64,000 bases of DNA, from contig QCIH01000001.1 of the NCBI GenBank assembly GCA_003216795.1, positions 186,001 to 250,000 on the forward strand, read 5' to 3'. Origin of the DNA: Prochlorococcus sp. AG-402-K16 (GTDB taxonomy: Bacteria > Cyanobacteriota > Cyanobacteriia > PCC-6307 > Cyanobiaceae). Positions 38,487-48,600 of the stretch are shown here, in pieces (the first letter of the stretch is position 1; the number at the start of each line of letters is the position of its first letter). The translations under genes were made by a program, and so were the position numbers. The notes under the pieces are model-generated. The model made no database searches and was not told where the DNA came from. It saw only the letters and a program-made list of their open reading frames with translations.

Positions 38487-38556
38487 TTGTTTACATTCTT
38501 AAATGAGAAAGAGGCTCTAGGGGAGGCTCTAGAATCTTCGAAGATCCAAAAAAGGC

Positions 38557-38820
38557 TTACCATTTAGGTTCAGTCACTTGCCATCCTGCTGTGATTAATT
38601 GTTGATACTCTTTCCTGGCTTCTTCTATTTTTATCTCTTTTCTTGTTTTCATAAGTGGTGGAGATTCGCCATTAGAACCAACAACAATTCCAGAATCTAC
38701 AAACATATACTCAAAAAACTTATCTGTATTATTTTTATTCTTGATAAATCTTCTTACCTCAGTCAAGTTAGGGCATATTAACCATGCTTCCTCAGTTACT
38801 TGCTTAGAATATTTATCCAT
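38557..38820 (-). CDS. DUF1651-like protein
   Basis: IEEARKEYQQLITAGWQVTEPKW. Confidence 0.55.
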   Translation of the reverse strand: MDKYSKQVTEEAWLICPNLTEVRRFIKNKNNTDKFFEYMFVDSGIVVGSNGESPPLMKTRKEIKIEEARKEYQQLITAGWQVTEPKW

Positions 38821-38831
38821 ACAGTTCTCTT

Positions 38832-39080
38832 TTACTTAGTTAGGATTTGATCAAGATATTTTGCATATAAAACATTATTCATTTGTTGACTCATTGGAAG
38901 ATAAGTCAAATACATTAGTATTTCTTTCTCATCGTTTTTAGTGATCATATATTGAGAATTTTGTTTCCTAATCCATAATTTACATTCAGAAAATGAGGGA
39001 TAATTTGGTTCTTTATCAATAATCCAATCCGCTAGTCCGTTAAATAATTTTTCTTTAACTTCCTTGTTCAAATCAAACAC
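38832..39080 (-). CDS. Hypothetical protein
   Basis: ORF 82 aa. Confidence 0.4.
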   Translation of the reverse strand: MFDLNKEVKEKLFNGLADWIIDKEPNYPSFSECKLWIRKQNSQYMITKNDEKEILMYLTYLPMSQQMNNVLYAKYLDQILTK

Positions 39081-39171
39081 AAAATAAATATAGTTCCAAT
39101 ACTAAAATTTTTGTTCCAAACCTGCGAGTTAATCTTTAACTAAAAGGTTTAAAGCTCCTAAGGTTGTTGTA

Positions 39172-39384
39172 TTAACAGCAAGAACAATCACCCTCTGATT
39201 GCGGATGAACTGAAGTTAAAGCATCTGCGATATCTCTCAACATATCAGCGACATATTCTGGAGGGCATCCAAATTTATGTACATAAGCAATGCTTTGTTT
39301 TGCCATCTCCGTATATGCTGGCAAGATCATGCTATCAAGCTGTTCCTTTGTGGGTTGCCACTTTAATTCATAATGATCTGACAT
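39172..39384 (-). CDS. Hypothetical protein with CSCC C-terminus
   Basis: ORF 70 aa ending SEGDCSCC. Confidence 0.5.
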   Translation of the reverse strand: MSDHYELKWQPTKEQLDSMILPAYTEMAKQSIAYVHKFGCPPEYVADMLRDIADALTSVHPQSEGDCSCC

Positions 39385-39491
39385 TATTTTTGGATATAAT
39401 TACTTTCAACTTAGTGGTTGATAGGATTAATAACAATGAAACTATTTACTTTTAAATGTATAAATTAGTAATTAGAAATAAAGCTCATTTA

Positions 39492-39511
39492 AAAATGATT
39501 TTCATTTTCAT
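39492..39511. promoter_or_regulatory. Candidate Zur/Fur-type box between divergent genes
   Basis: AAAATGATTTTCATTTTCAT, identical to 23499-23518. Confidence 0.55.
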
Positions 39512-39600
39512 AAATAGTTTTAGTTTTTGCTAGAATATATTGAACCAATGGACTTTTAGCAAAAATATCTTTATATTTATCGAAGATAATTTATCTTGTT

Positions 39601-39714
39601 ATGTTTACTTCTTTTTTTAAAAATATTTATCTAAATAATTTATCTATTTCTGACAATAAAGTATGTAGTGGGTGTGGCTGCAGCTGTCCTTGCGAATGTA
39701 AAGATTGCGAATAA
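39601..39714 (+). CDS. Small Cys-rich metallothionein-like protein (37 aa, absent from ORF track)
   Basis: Read directly: MFTSFFKNIYLNNLSISDNKVCSGCGCSCPCECKDCE*. Confidence 0.5.
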   Translation: MFTSFFKNIYLNNLSISDNKVCSGCGCSCPCECKDCE

Positions 39715-40090
39715 TGCTCAACTTGTGGCGGTAATTAAATATATTAACTTTGAAATGGAGGGGGCGCTAGTATCTTCGAACATCTCCAAAAGGTGCTTGA
39801 TTTATAGCAGAGGTGTAAGTAGTAAGCACTTCATTTAAAAGTAATTATCAGGAAGATCTTTCCCATAATTCATAAAATATAAAAATTCTGTTCTTAAGCA
39901 AACCATACTTCAACTGTAAAATCGTCCGCAAGTTTTGGATGCTCATGTAAATATTCACCAATTACTAGATTGGCTAAGTGTTTAATAATATTAAAGTCTT
40001 TTTTTCTTTAAAAAATGTTGAAAAACAAAAAGTATGTTTGTAAATCACAAATTTTCTATTTATATTTAACTTAATTAATAAATACCTAAA

Positions 40091-40309
40091 TTGACAAATT
40101 CTGAACAATCACCAATTTTAACTTTCAATGACAAAAAATATGATATAAATTCTTTACCAGACAAGGCAAAAGATCTCATTAGAGCTACTCAAGTAGCTGA
40201 AACACAAGTAAAAATGCACGAAGATAACTTAAAATTAATTAGCATTGCCAGACAGACAATTACTTCTCAACTGAAAAATGAGCTTGAAAATGTTACTCCA
40301 CTAGAGTAA
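40091..40309 (+). CDS. DUF6447-like small protein
   Basis: LTFNDKKYDINSLPDKAKDLIRATQVAETQVKMHEDNLKLISIARQTITSQLK. Confidence 0.6.
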   Translation: MTNSEQSPILTFNDKKYDINSLPDKAKDLIRATQVAETQVKMHEDNLKLISIARQTITSQLKNELENVTPLE

Positions 40310-40312
40310 GAA

Positions 40313-41743
40313 TTATTTTTGTTGAGCTAAAGGATCAAAAATATCGCTAATAATATTGAACACAGATGCAATTATTGGTTTATCCCTTAATTTAATCTTG
40401 CTACTTACTGCCATTCCAGATCTTAACTCATCAAAACTAAACTTTCCTTTAATTTCTGACGCTATAAGCTTTATTTCTGCAATATATGTTCTTCGATTAA
40501 CTCCAGATGTGGTGTCAGTTGAGACCGTGGGTGAAATACTAAAAACTTCAGCGATAATTCCTCCAAAGTCGTCTGAGGGGAAAGCGTCAACTTCAACTAT
40601 AGCTTCCATTCCAACTTGAATCGGGGCACTAACTTTTGAAGGAATCGATGCTCTTGCTATTAATTCATTATCAGGAACAACAGTAATAACAACATCATTT
40701 GCCATTATTCTTTCCCCTGGACTTTGATATTTTATGTTTTGTATAAATCCCTTTACTGGGGATACTATTTTAAATCTATTATTTTTTGCCTCAAGTTCTA
40801 AAATGAGAGTAGAGAGTTGTTCTAATTGCTCTGAGTTTTGAAAAAGAATATTATCTTTTTCTAATAGATTTGCATTATAATTTTTTTCTAACTGGTTTAA
40901 TTCTAAATTAGTTTGCATGTACTGAACATCAGATATGGCGCCAGCCTTATTCAATAATTCATATTTTTCAAGAAGAATTTTTTTAAAGTTTATTTCCTCA
41001 CTTAACTGTCCTAATTTTAGATCATAAGATTCAAAAAGGTTTCTCCTTTGATTTTGCGCATATTCAAGTCTTTTTCTAGCACCATTCAGCCTGGCTTTAG
41101 TTTCATCATCTTCATAAATTAATAACAAAGTATCTTTTTCCACATACTGATTAGTTTTAACAAAAAGCTCTGTGATTTTTCCAGGGTCCATTGCACTTAT
41201 CTTAACTTCAGGCGTAATCGTTGTTAATTCTCCTGTAAGAATAATTGTTTCTTCAATGGTAGTAAAAATAGACCAAATTATAATTGATATAGAACCTGTA
41301 CTTAATGTCCAAATAAAGATTCTAGACCAAACCGGAGGTGGAGGTAGAAGCGTAACATCTGCATTAATATTTTCTGAATTACCGAAATTACTTAAAACAC
41401 TCGATACTCTATCTTTAATGAAAACTTTGGGGTTTTTTATAAAAAATTTTATTTTTTTTAAACGAGTTTTTTTAAATAAAAAATCCTTGTATGAATTCAG
41501 TAATTGGTAAAATCTTTGCTTTTTTATAATTAAATTGCTCTTTTTATAGTAAAAATCAATAAAAGAATATTTTTGCTTATTTAAATTAGAAATCAAAGAT
41601 CTGCTTAATTTAAATTTCCCAATAATTTTGAATTTTCTTATTGAGATTAAGTTATGTAATTTTTTGTTTTTAAAAAAAAAAGAAACTTTTTTCTTAATTT
41701 GTTTTTTCCTTAAAATTTTTTTAATTTTTTTATAAAAATTCAT
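40313..41743 (-). CDS. HlyD-family type I secretion membrane fusion protein
   Basis: TGELTTITPEVKISAMDPGKITELFVKTNQYVEKDTLLLIYEDDE, coiled coil, C-terminal MFP domain. Confidence 0.85.
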   Translation of the reverse strand: MNFYKKIKKILRKKQIKKKVSFFFKNKKLHNLISIRKFKIIGKFKLSRSLISNLNKQKYSFIDFYYKKSNLIIKKQRFYQLLNSYKDFLFKKTRLKKIKFFIKNPKVFIKDRVSSVLSNFGNSENINADVTLLPPPPVWSRIFIWTLSTGSISIIIWSIFTTIEETIILTGELTTITPEVKISAMDPGKITELFVKTNQYVEKDTLLLIYEDDETKARLNGARKRLEYAQNQRRNLFESYDLKLGQLSEEINFKKILLEKYELLNKAGAISDVQYMQTNLELNQLEKNYNANLLEKDNILFQNSEQLEQLSTLILELEAKNNRFKIVSPVKGFIQNIKYQSPGERIMANDVVITVVPDNELIARASIPSKVSAPIQVGMEAIVEVDAFPSDDFGGIIAEVFSISPTVSTDTTSGVNRRTYIAEIKLIASEIKGKFSFDELRSGMAVSSKIKLRDKPIIASVFNIISDIFDPLAQQK

Positions 41744-41749
41744 TAAATT

Positions 41750-44680
41750 TTATTCATTAAACTGGGAATTATAAAGTGCATAATATCTTCCTTTTTGCTT
41801 CATAAGTTCTAAATGGCTTCCTTCTGAATCAACTTTACCATTGTGCATAACTATTATTTTATCAGCTTCAACAATGGTAGATAACCTATGAGTTATCATA
41901 ACCATTGTTTTATCTTTAAATTCCTCTCTCATATTGCTAACCACTTGTTTTTCAGTATCAACATCAAGTGCTGACGTTGCCTCGTCAAGGACGACTAAGT
42001 TAGGCCTCTCTAACAACATCCTAGCTAGAGCTACTCTTTGCCGCTGCCCACCCGATAAACCTGAACCCTTCTCCCCAATAGGGGTACCATATCCAAATGG
42101 TAAAGTCATTATAAATTCATGAGCGCAAGCCGCCTTCGCAGCATCAACTACCTTTTCAGCAGAAATCTCAGGATCTCCTAACGCGATATTACTAAAAACT
42201 GTACCCTCAAAAAGCATACAATCTTGAGGAACAAAACCAATTTGTCTTCTCAAACTATATAAATCTACTTTTGTAATATCAAAGTCATCAATCAAAAGTT
42301 TACCTGAAGTTGGCCTATATAGCCTAGGAATCATTTTTAACAATGAGCTTTTGCCGCAACCACTTTGTCCAACTAGGCCTACAAAAGAGCCATTCTTAAT
42401 TTCAATATCTACTGAATTCAATACTGGACTTGCAGTTGTACTATATGCAAATCCAACATTAATTGCCTTTATAGAACCTTTTACTTCTGGCATTTCTATG
42501 TTTTTATCTTCATTTTCTAATACTTCTAAGGGTTGATTTACAATATCTCCAACTCTCTGAAGAGAAAGTGACATTTCTTGAAATTGTTGCCATGATCCTG
42601 ACAACCTAAGCATAGGTTGTGTTACGTAACCACTAATAATTCTAAAAGCGATCAGTTGACCTAAGGTCAACTCATTTTTAATAACTAACCAAGAACCGAT
42701 TCCGATAACAGCTATATTATTTAATTTATTAATTAATTGACCAGCATTTGTGCTACTAGTGTTCGCGAGTATAGCTTTAAAACCTTGATTTATTGATTTT
42801 AAGTGCTTGTCTTCCCATTGCCTTCTTGCATTATATTCAGCATTTTGAAGTTTTATAGTATGAATGCCTCCTAAAATTTCCACTAAAAATGCATTAGTTC
42901 TTGCTTGAGCCTCTGCTCTCAATCTAATTAGTTTTTGAGTTATTGGAGTAACTCCAACAGTCACAATAAATAATAATGGTACAGAAAGAAAAACAATCAT
43001 TGTCAGTAAAGGACTGTAGAAAACCATAACAGTGAAATAAAGTACTGAAAATATTGCGTCTAGAACTACTGTAAGAGCAGTTCCTGTTAAAAATCTTCTT
43101 ATATTTTCTAACTCGTTCAACCTACTTGATAATTCTCCTACTGGTCTAGAATCGAAAAAGCGGGCATTAAGCCTTAACATTCTGGATAATATTGCGGAGC
43201 CAATACCAATATCAATCCGATTTGAAATTTCAACAAATTGGAAAGTCCTTAAACTACTAAATGCGATCTCGAGCAAACTAAAAACTACCATTAAAACTAC
43301 CAAAGGAGATAAGGCCTCTGTAGCCCCTTTAGCTAAAACCCTATCTATTATTTGTTGAAATAAAAGCGGAGTCGCCAACTGAAATAATTGATTAAGAAAA
43401 CTTGCTGCAAAAACTTCAACAAGTTGTGTTCTAAATTTTTGTATATAAGGGAAAAGCCATGCAAGGTTAAAACGATTTTTTGGTGTATTCAAACCAACCT
43501 CTAATGTAATTATTTTATTTTCTTTTTCAAAAAAAATATTTGCTTCTTGAGAATTTAAAAATTTCATCCCTTTAATGGGATCATATAAAGTAATAAATTT
43601 TGAGTTACTTTTTAAAATTAAATTACAGATACCTTCATCATTAATCCATATAGAAGGGGCTGGTATTAATAAGGGATTTTTTCTATTTATACTTACAATT
43701 TTCACATTAAGGCCAAATCTATCAAGTAAATTTACAGTATTGTTGATCCAAGATTTTCTTTGTTCTTCGATTATTTTTGAGGCCCGACGAATCGTTTCTG
43801 AACGAGTAGGCATATCAAAGAACTTTATAATCATAGAAATTATTGCAAAATAGCTTTCCTCTCTGTTACTAGCATTTATTAATTCAAAATCTAAATTATT
43901 ATTTTGAAAACTTTTTGATTTATTAGTATCATATTTTATTTTCTCTTTATTTCCATCTTTAGAGCTCAATGATTTTGTTATTTTATTTAGTTGATCTGTT
44001 GTTTCTATATTTGTTTCGATAGTTTTATCTTGTAAATTTATATCTGACAAAGAATTTTCATCATCTAATTTAACTATTGATATTCTTCTATGATTTTCAG
44101 AAAAAAATTTTTTATATATTTCTCCGTTAATATATTGCCCATAATTAAATCCACTATGAGGTTTATCTAAATAAATAATCTTATCAGTTTTTCTTATCTT
44201 AGATATATCTTGAGAAATATTAAATATTTTCCCTAAATCATTAAATAAATAATTTTTATTCAAAAGGAATTCTTTAAAATTGGTCTGATTTAAAAGAAGT
44301 TTGAATAAGAAAATTAGTTCAAAATTACAAACCTGATTTTTAAATAAATCAAAAATTTTAATGAGTTTTTCTTCTGATAAATCTTCAATATTTAGAAGAT
44401 AATATTCACAATTAGTGTTCGCTCTTACCTCACCTTTAATGTTTGAATTTAACAAATTTGTAAAGCCAATAAAAAAAGGTGCTTCAAATAAACCCAGAGT
44501 CTGAGATTTAAATATTTTTTCGTTGTCAATTAATCTTATTGTACCTTTAGTTAAGAATATTAAATTATTTTTTGAAGCTTCTGAAGAATATATTAAAGAT
44601 CCTATGTCAGATTTTTTGAAAGTTAGATTATCTTGAGAAATAGACAATAATTTACTATATTGTTCTTGATTAAATTTCAT
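41750..44680 (-). CDS. Type I secretion peptidase-domain-type ABC transporter with N-terminal cNMP-like domain
   Basis: VGLVGQSGCGKSSLLKMI, GSGLSGGQRQRVALARMLLERPNLVVLDEATSALD. Confidence 0.88.
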   Translation of the reverse strand: MKFNQEQYSKLLSISQDNLTFKKSDIGSLIYSSEASKNNLIFLTKGTIRLIDNEKIFKSQTLGLFEAPFFIGFTNLLNSNIKGEVRANTNCEYYLLNIEDLSEEKLIKIFDLFKNQVCNFELIFLFKLLLNQTNFKEFLLNKNYLFNDLGKIFNISQDISKIRKTDKIIYLDKPHSGFNYGQYINGEIYKKFFSENHRRISIVKLDDENSLSDINLQDKTIETNIETTDQLNKITKSLSSKDGNKEKIKYDTNKSKSFQNNNLDFELINASNREESYFAIISMIIKFFDMPTRSETIRRASKIIEEQRKSWINNTVNLLDRFGLNVKIVSINRKNPLLIPAPSIWINDEGICNLILKSNSKFITLYDPIKGMKFLNSQEANIFFEKENKIITLEVGLNTPKNRFNLAWLFPYIQKFRTQLVEVFAASFLNQLFQLATPLLFQQIIDRVLAKGATEALSPLVVLMVVFSLLEIAFSSLRTFQFVEISNRIDIGIGSAILSRMLRLNARFFDSRPVGELSSRLNELENIRRFLTGTALTVVLDAIFSVLYFTVMVFYSPLLTMIVFLSVPLLFIVTVGVTPITQKLIRLRAEAQARTNAFLVEILGGIHTIKLQNAEYNARRQWEDKHLKSINQGFKAILANTSSTNAGQLINKLNNIAVIGIGSWLVIKNELTLGQLIAFRIISGYVTQPMLRLSGSWQQFQEMSLSLQRVGDIVNQPLEVLENEDKNIEMPEVKGSIKAINVGFAYSTTASPVLNSVDIEIKNGSFVGLVGQSGCGKSSLLKMIPRLYRPTSGKLLIDDFDITKVDLYSLRRQIGFVPQDCMLFEGTVFSNIALGDPEISAEKVVDAAKAACAHEFIMTLPFGYGTPIGEKGSGLSGGQRQRVALARMLLERPNLVVLDEATSALDVDTEKQVVSNMREEFKDKTMVMITHRLSTIVEADKIIVMHNGKVDSEGSHLELMKQKGRYYALYNSQFNE

Positions 44681-45405
44681 TCGCCTAAGAAATTATTAAT
44701 CATTTCTTTATTAATTTGCAGAGAAAGTTGCCTCACCTTTGAATTTAAAAGCATTTTACCTAATACCTCTTTGGTTGATTGATTTAGTTCACTATCAAAC
44801 CTATATTCTAATCTTAAAATAACAAACCACTCATCAATAGGAAAGGGTTTGAAAAGCTGTTTAGGAGTAGCAGTTCTTAATCTTGAAGAAATCTCAGGAT
44901 GAGGTACTGTTAAATCGCAAGGCCCCAAAATTCCCTGAGTTTTCGCTTCAGGACCTTCGCTATATTTCTCAGCAGCATCTCCAAAACTCATTTCTCCTGA
45001 TTCTATTGAATAGTAAAGATGTTGAGCAAGATTTTCATCCGCAATCCTCAAACAACTATATAACGTTCTATCTAATCGATCTTTAAATCTTAAAAAAAGA
45101 GCCTCAGCATTACTCGATATTAATTGATCTACAATATTTCTTCTTTTAAATCTAAACTGAGCATATTCAGAAAGTGATTCTATATCGGTCGATAATAAAT
45201 TAGATTTTTGCCAATTAATTAAAGTTTCCTTATCTTTAATATCCAATTCTTTCATTAGACCTTCGATAGCTTCTTTATCAGAAATTTTCGAATTCGAGTT
45301 TAAATTGAATTCATTAATAAAACGCAATTCCGCCTGAAATGCTGCATAGGGTGTAAGTAAGTTGCCCATTGCCAAGAGTTTCATGATTGATTTTGGGTCT
45401 TGCAT
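44677..45405 (-). CDS. Parvulin-like peptidyl-prolyl isomerase of T1SS locus
   Basis: SGEMSFGDAAEKYSEGPEAKTQGILGPCDLTVPHPEISSRLR; overlaps ABC gene. Confidence 0.7.
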   Translation of the reverse strand: MQDPKSIMKLLAMGNLLTPYAAFQAELRFINEFNLNSNSKISDKEAIEGLMKELDIKDKETLINWQKSNLLSTDIESLSEYAQFRFKRRNIVDQLISSNAEALFLRFKDRLDRTLYSCLRIADENLAQHLYYSIESGEMSFGDAAEKYSEGPEAKTQGILGPCDLTVPHPEISSRLRTATPKQLFKPFPIDEWFVILRLEYRFDSELNQSTKEVLGKMLLNSKVRQLSLQINKEMINNFLGE

Positions 45406-45672
45406 TTTTGTTGTTTATTATTTAAAAATTTCTTTAGGGCTTTAATATAATCTAAAGATTCTAATTTACAAAATTAATCTTGTATGAATAGATACCAAAA
45501 AAAGAATTATTAAAACTAAGTTAGCTTCAATTACTTTTAATCAAATTAATTTATTTTGTAATATGAATAATGCATTTTTTTAGTACTAACTAATAAATAA
45601 GTTATCAATCAAAATAAATTTTGTATTTTAATTTCGAATAAATTTTTATTACTAAAAGTATTAATAATTAAA

Positions 45673-48600
45673 TTAATGAAAATCCTTTTTTGTAATTAAT
45701 AAATTATCGCAGCAATCAATAATATGGGCAAACATTAAAATATCAGTTAAACAAAGCTCGTCTTTATTATGGTCCTTAACCAATTTTTTTAAATTTTTAC
45801 ATATGGTATTAGAATAATTTTCTTGTTGGTCAATATATTGAAAAAGGTTACTTTCTAACCAACTTTCCCAATCTATATCAAAAGATTCAATTTTTAAAAA
45901 ATCTTTCTGTATTTTCTGAATTTGATCGATAAAAATACCTGGTTTTGAAGAGAGAAGTAAAGCCTTATAAAGCAACGATTTTCTATTTAAATCAAACCCT
46001 TTAATAAATTTAAAATTTGTAGTTTTTTCTTCCTTATTAAGAAGTTTAAGATTTTTAGCTTCTCTGACAATTATGTAACTTTTTCCAATAGATGTTTCAA
46101 AAATCCACTTACCACTAAAATTGGGATTTCTTCTTCGTAAATTCAATTTATAGTCAATATCAATATTTTTAGCTATTGGTGTTATGCTTCTCTCTCCGAT
46201 AATTGGCAACAAAAGCACCCCAAGTATTGATAAAAACTGATTATTGTTATAATAATCAAATAAATAATCAATATTATCCTTTAAATCATTAATATTTCTT
46301 TTGAAATTTTCAAGAATATTTAATTTCTTATTATCAAAATCATTTGGTTTGGTATTAGTAATGTCCGTGATTTTTATATCATCAAATTCTGTTTCTCCAG
46401 TTGATCCATTTTTATCCAATGGAGATTCGGTTCTGAATTTTGTATCTTTCCCAGACGAATAAATTAGGTTTTTAAAATTTCCAAAACTGATAGGTAAAGA
46501 AAAATTTGATAGGAAATTAGCATTATTTTGAACTTGTGGATTTTCAGGTATTGAAGAATTATTTTCAACTTGTGGATTTTCAGGTATTGAAGAATTATTT
46601 TGAACTTGTGGATTTTCAGGTATTGAAGAATTATTTTCTACATTATTTAAAGAATTAGTCTCTTCTAATGAAGTGGTTTCAATAGGTATTAAAGGATCCC
46701 CGATAACATACAAATCACTATCAGTATCAAAAAAACCTTGGTCAACTAATAACATAGAAATAACATCAATAGTTTTATTTCCATCTTTGTCGATTAGGTA
46801 AGCTGAACCATCTATCGAACTCATTAGTTGATCTGAAATATTTAAATTTTCAAAATCTTCAGATCTTTTCAATGAACCAATTAAAATCTCATTTCCTTCT
46901 GAATAATCATAAAAGTTATAGCTTAGATCTTTTAACCATGCTTCAAAATCACCGTCAATTTCTGAGTCATAACTAATAACTTGAGATTTGAAAAGATGAG
47001 ATTCATTACTAGCAGTCGTTTTAATCAACTCATTAATATTTAAACCTCCATCCTCAAGATTTATATCAACATAAGCACCTAATTTATCATTAGTATCTAT
47101 TGAAAATTCTAACTTTCCTACTGGCGAATTAACATAAGAAGATGATCCTAGAATATTTTTGGATGCTTGGATGATTTCCTCGTTTACTTCTTCTTGTTTA
47201 GCATCTAATAAAAGTAGTTCATCTTCAGCAATAGAATCTAACAAAACAACAGGCATATTTTTTTGAGAATTATTTAATATGGCTGCAGATCCTTTTGCGA
47301 TTTTATCTATAAGATTATCTCTATTTGTTTCATTTTTATTCAATCTTTGAAAGATTCTAATTAAATCATTTTCTTCTTCCAACAGATTTTGGTTAGATTC
47401 AAATCTATTAAAAATATTTTTAATATCCTCAGAATCTAGTCTATTTATCAAATCCAACCCGTTTACTATTTCCTCTGTATTACTGTTATTGATAATATTT
47501 ATCCTTAATATACCCTTAACTTTTGCAGTCAAATCTCCCTGAGCGAAAGAACTATCTTTTGCTACGACTTTAATCCTATGGTTGCCAATTGGCAGCTGAC
47601 TGTAATCAGAAAATTCATCGGAAAAAATAATATTACCACTTCTATTATCAAACTTTATAAAATCAATTAATTCCTTAGGAATTTTAACTTCAAAATTTAA
47701 TTCATCGCTAGGATCAAGGTCTACTAAGTTATCAGATAACTTAAATAATACATTATTAGAAAATTCATCATCAGTTGCTAAGTTAGTATCTATGCTAATA
47801 GGCTTTGAAGGGAGAAAAATTGGTCTTGAGTTTAAAATAGGAATCCAAAATTTTGACACGGAAGAATCTTCAACTCCGAACAAATTATTAACATCATCTA
47901 AAACTCGAGTTGAAGACCATATTTCTATTGGAACTCCATATTTATAATTAGTAGATAATGAAGATGGTATTTCTGAAAAAATATTGGGATCAATAGATAG
48001 ATGAAGTCCTTCCAAATTACTGCTATAGTTTATATTTTTATTTTTTAGCTTAGAAATATTTATTATATGTTTAATAGTGTCGTCATTCTCTCTTATAGAA
48101 TTTACAAACTCTTCTGAATTAAAATCAGTAGCCGTAATTTTGCTATTAAAAGACTTCACCTTTAAATTAATAAATACTTCATCTCCTTTTGGATCATTTA
48201 GTTCTGGAGAATTTATATTTAACGCATTTCCCAAATCGATACTTATATTTTTATTAAAAGCATTACCAAGATTATTTTCATTTAATGGATTTTTATCTTT
48301 AGTTGAAGTTAATACAGTTATTTCTGGTTTAGGGATAAAATCAGCTTGGAAAAAAGGAGATATGATTTCTAGTCCAAAATTATCAACTGCTTTCACGGCG
48401 AATTTAGGGTTAATATTTTTCAACAAACCTTTAGGAGGGTCTATTTTTAATTTTATGTTTCCTTCAGAATCTGATTGCAACGAAATAGAATCAGAATTGT
48501 TACCAAATTCTTCAAAATAATTATTATTTTCAAAGAATAAACTTAAGTCCAACTTGTCATTATGAATTATATCGGGATCATCAAATAAATTAATAATTCC

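Larger units (their letters stand above)
38438..39838. mobile_element. Element X4, probably truncated (left end only; right boundary unknown)
   Basis: GAGGCTCTAG pair at 38511-38532 and DUF1651-like ORF as in X3; no matching right end found. Confidence 0.4.

Noticed and set aside
21066-38532. CRISPR array
   Set aside because: Repeated words are 8-10 bp in pairs at element ends with no regular repeat-spacer units; no cas genes seen
48077-48520. 147-aa plus-strand ORF inside the giant gene (and other plus-strand ORFs across 45.7-63 kb)
   Set aside because: Antisense shadows of Ser/Asn/Asp-rich coding sequence; no independent support
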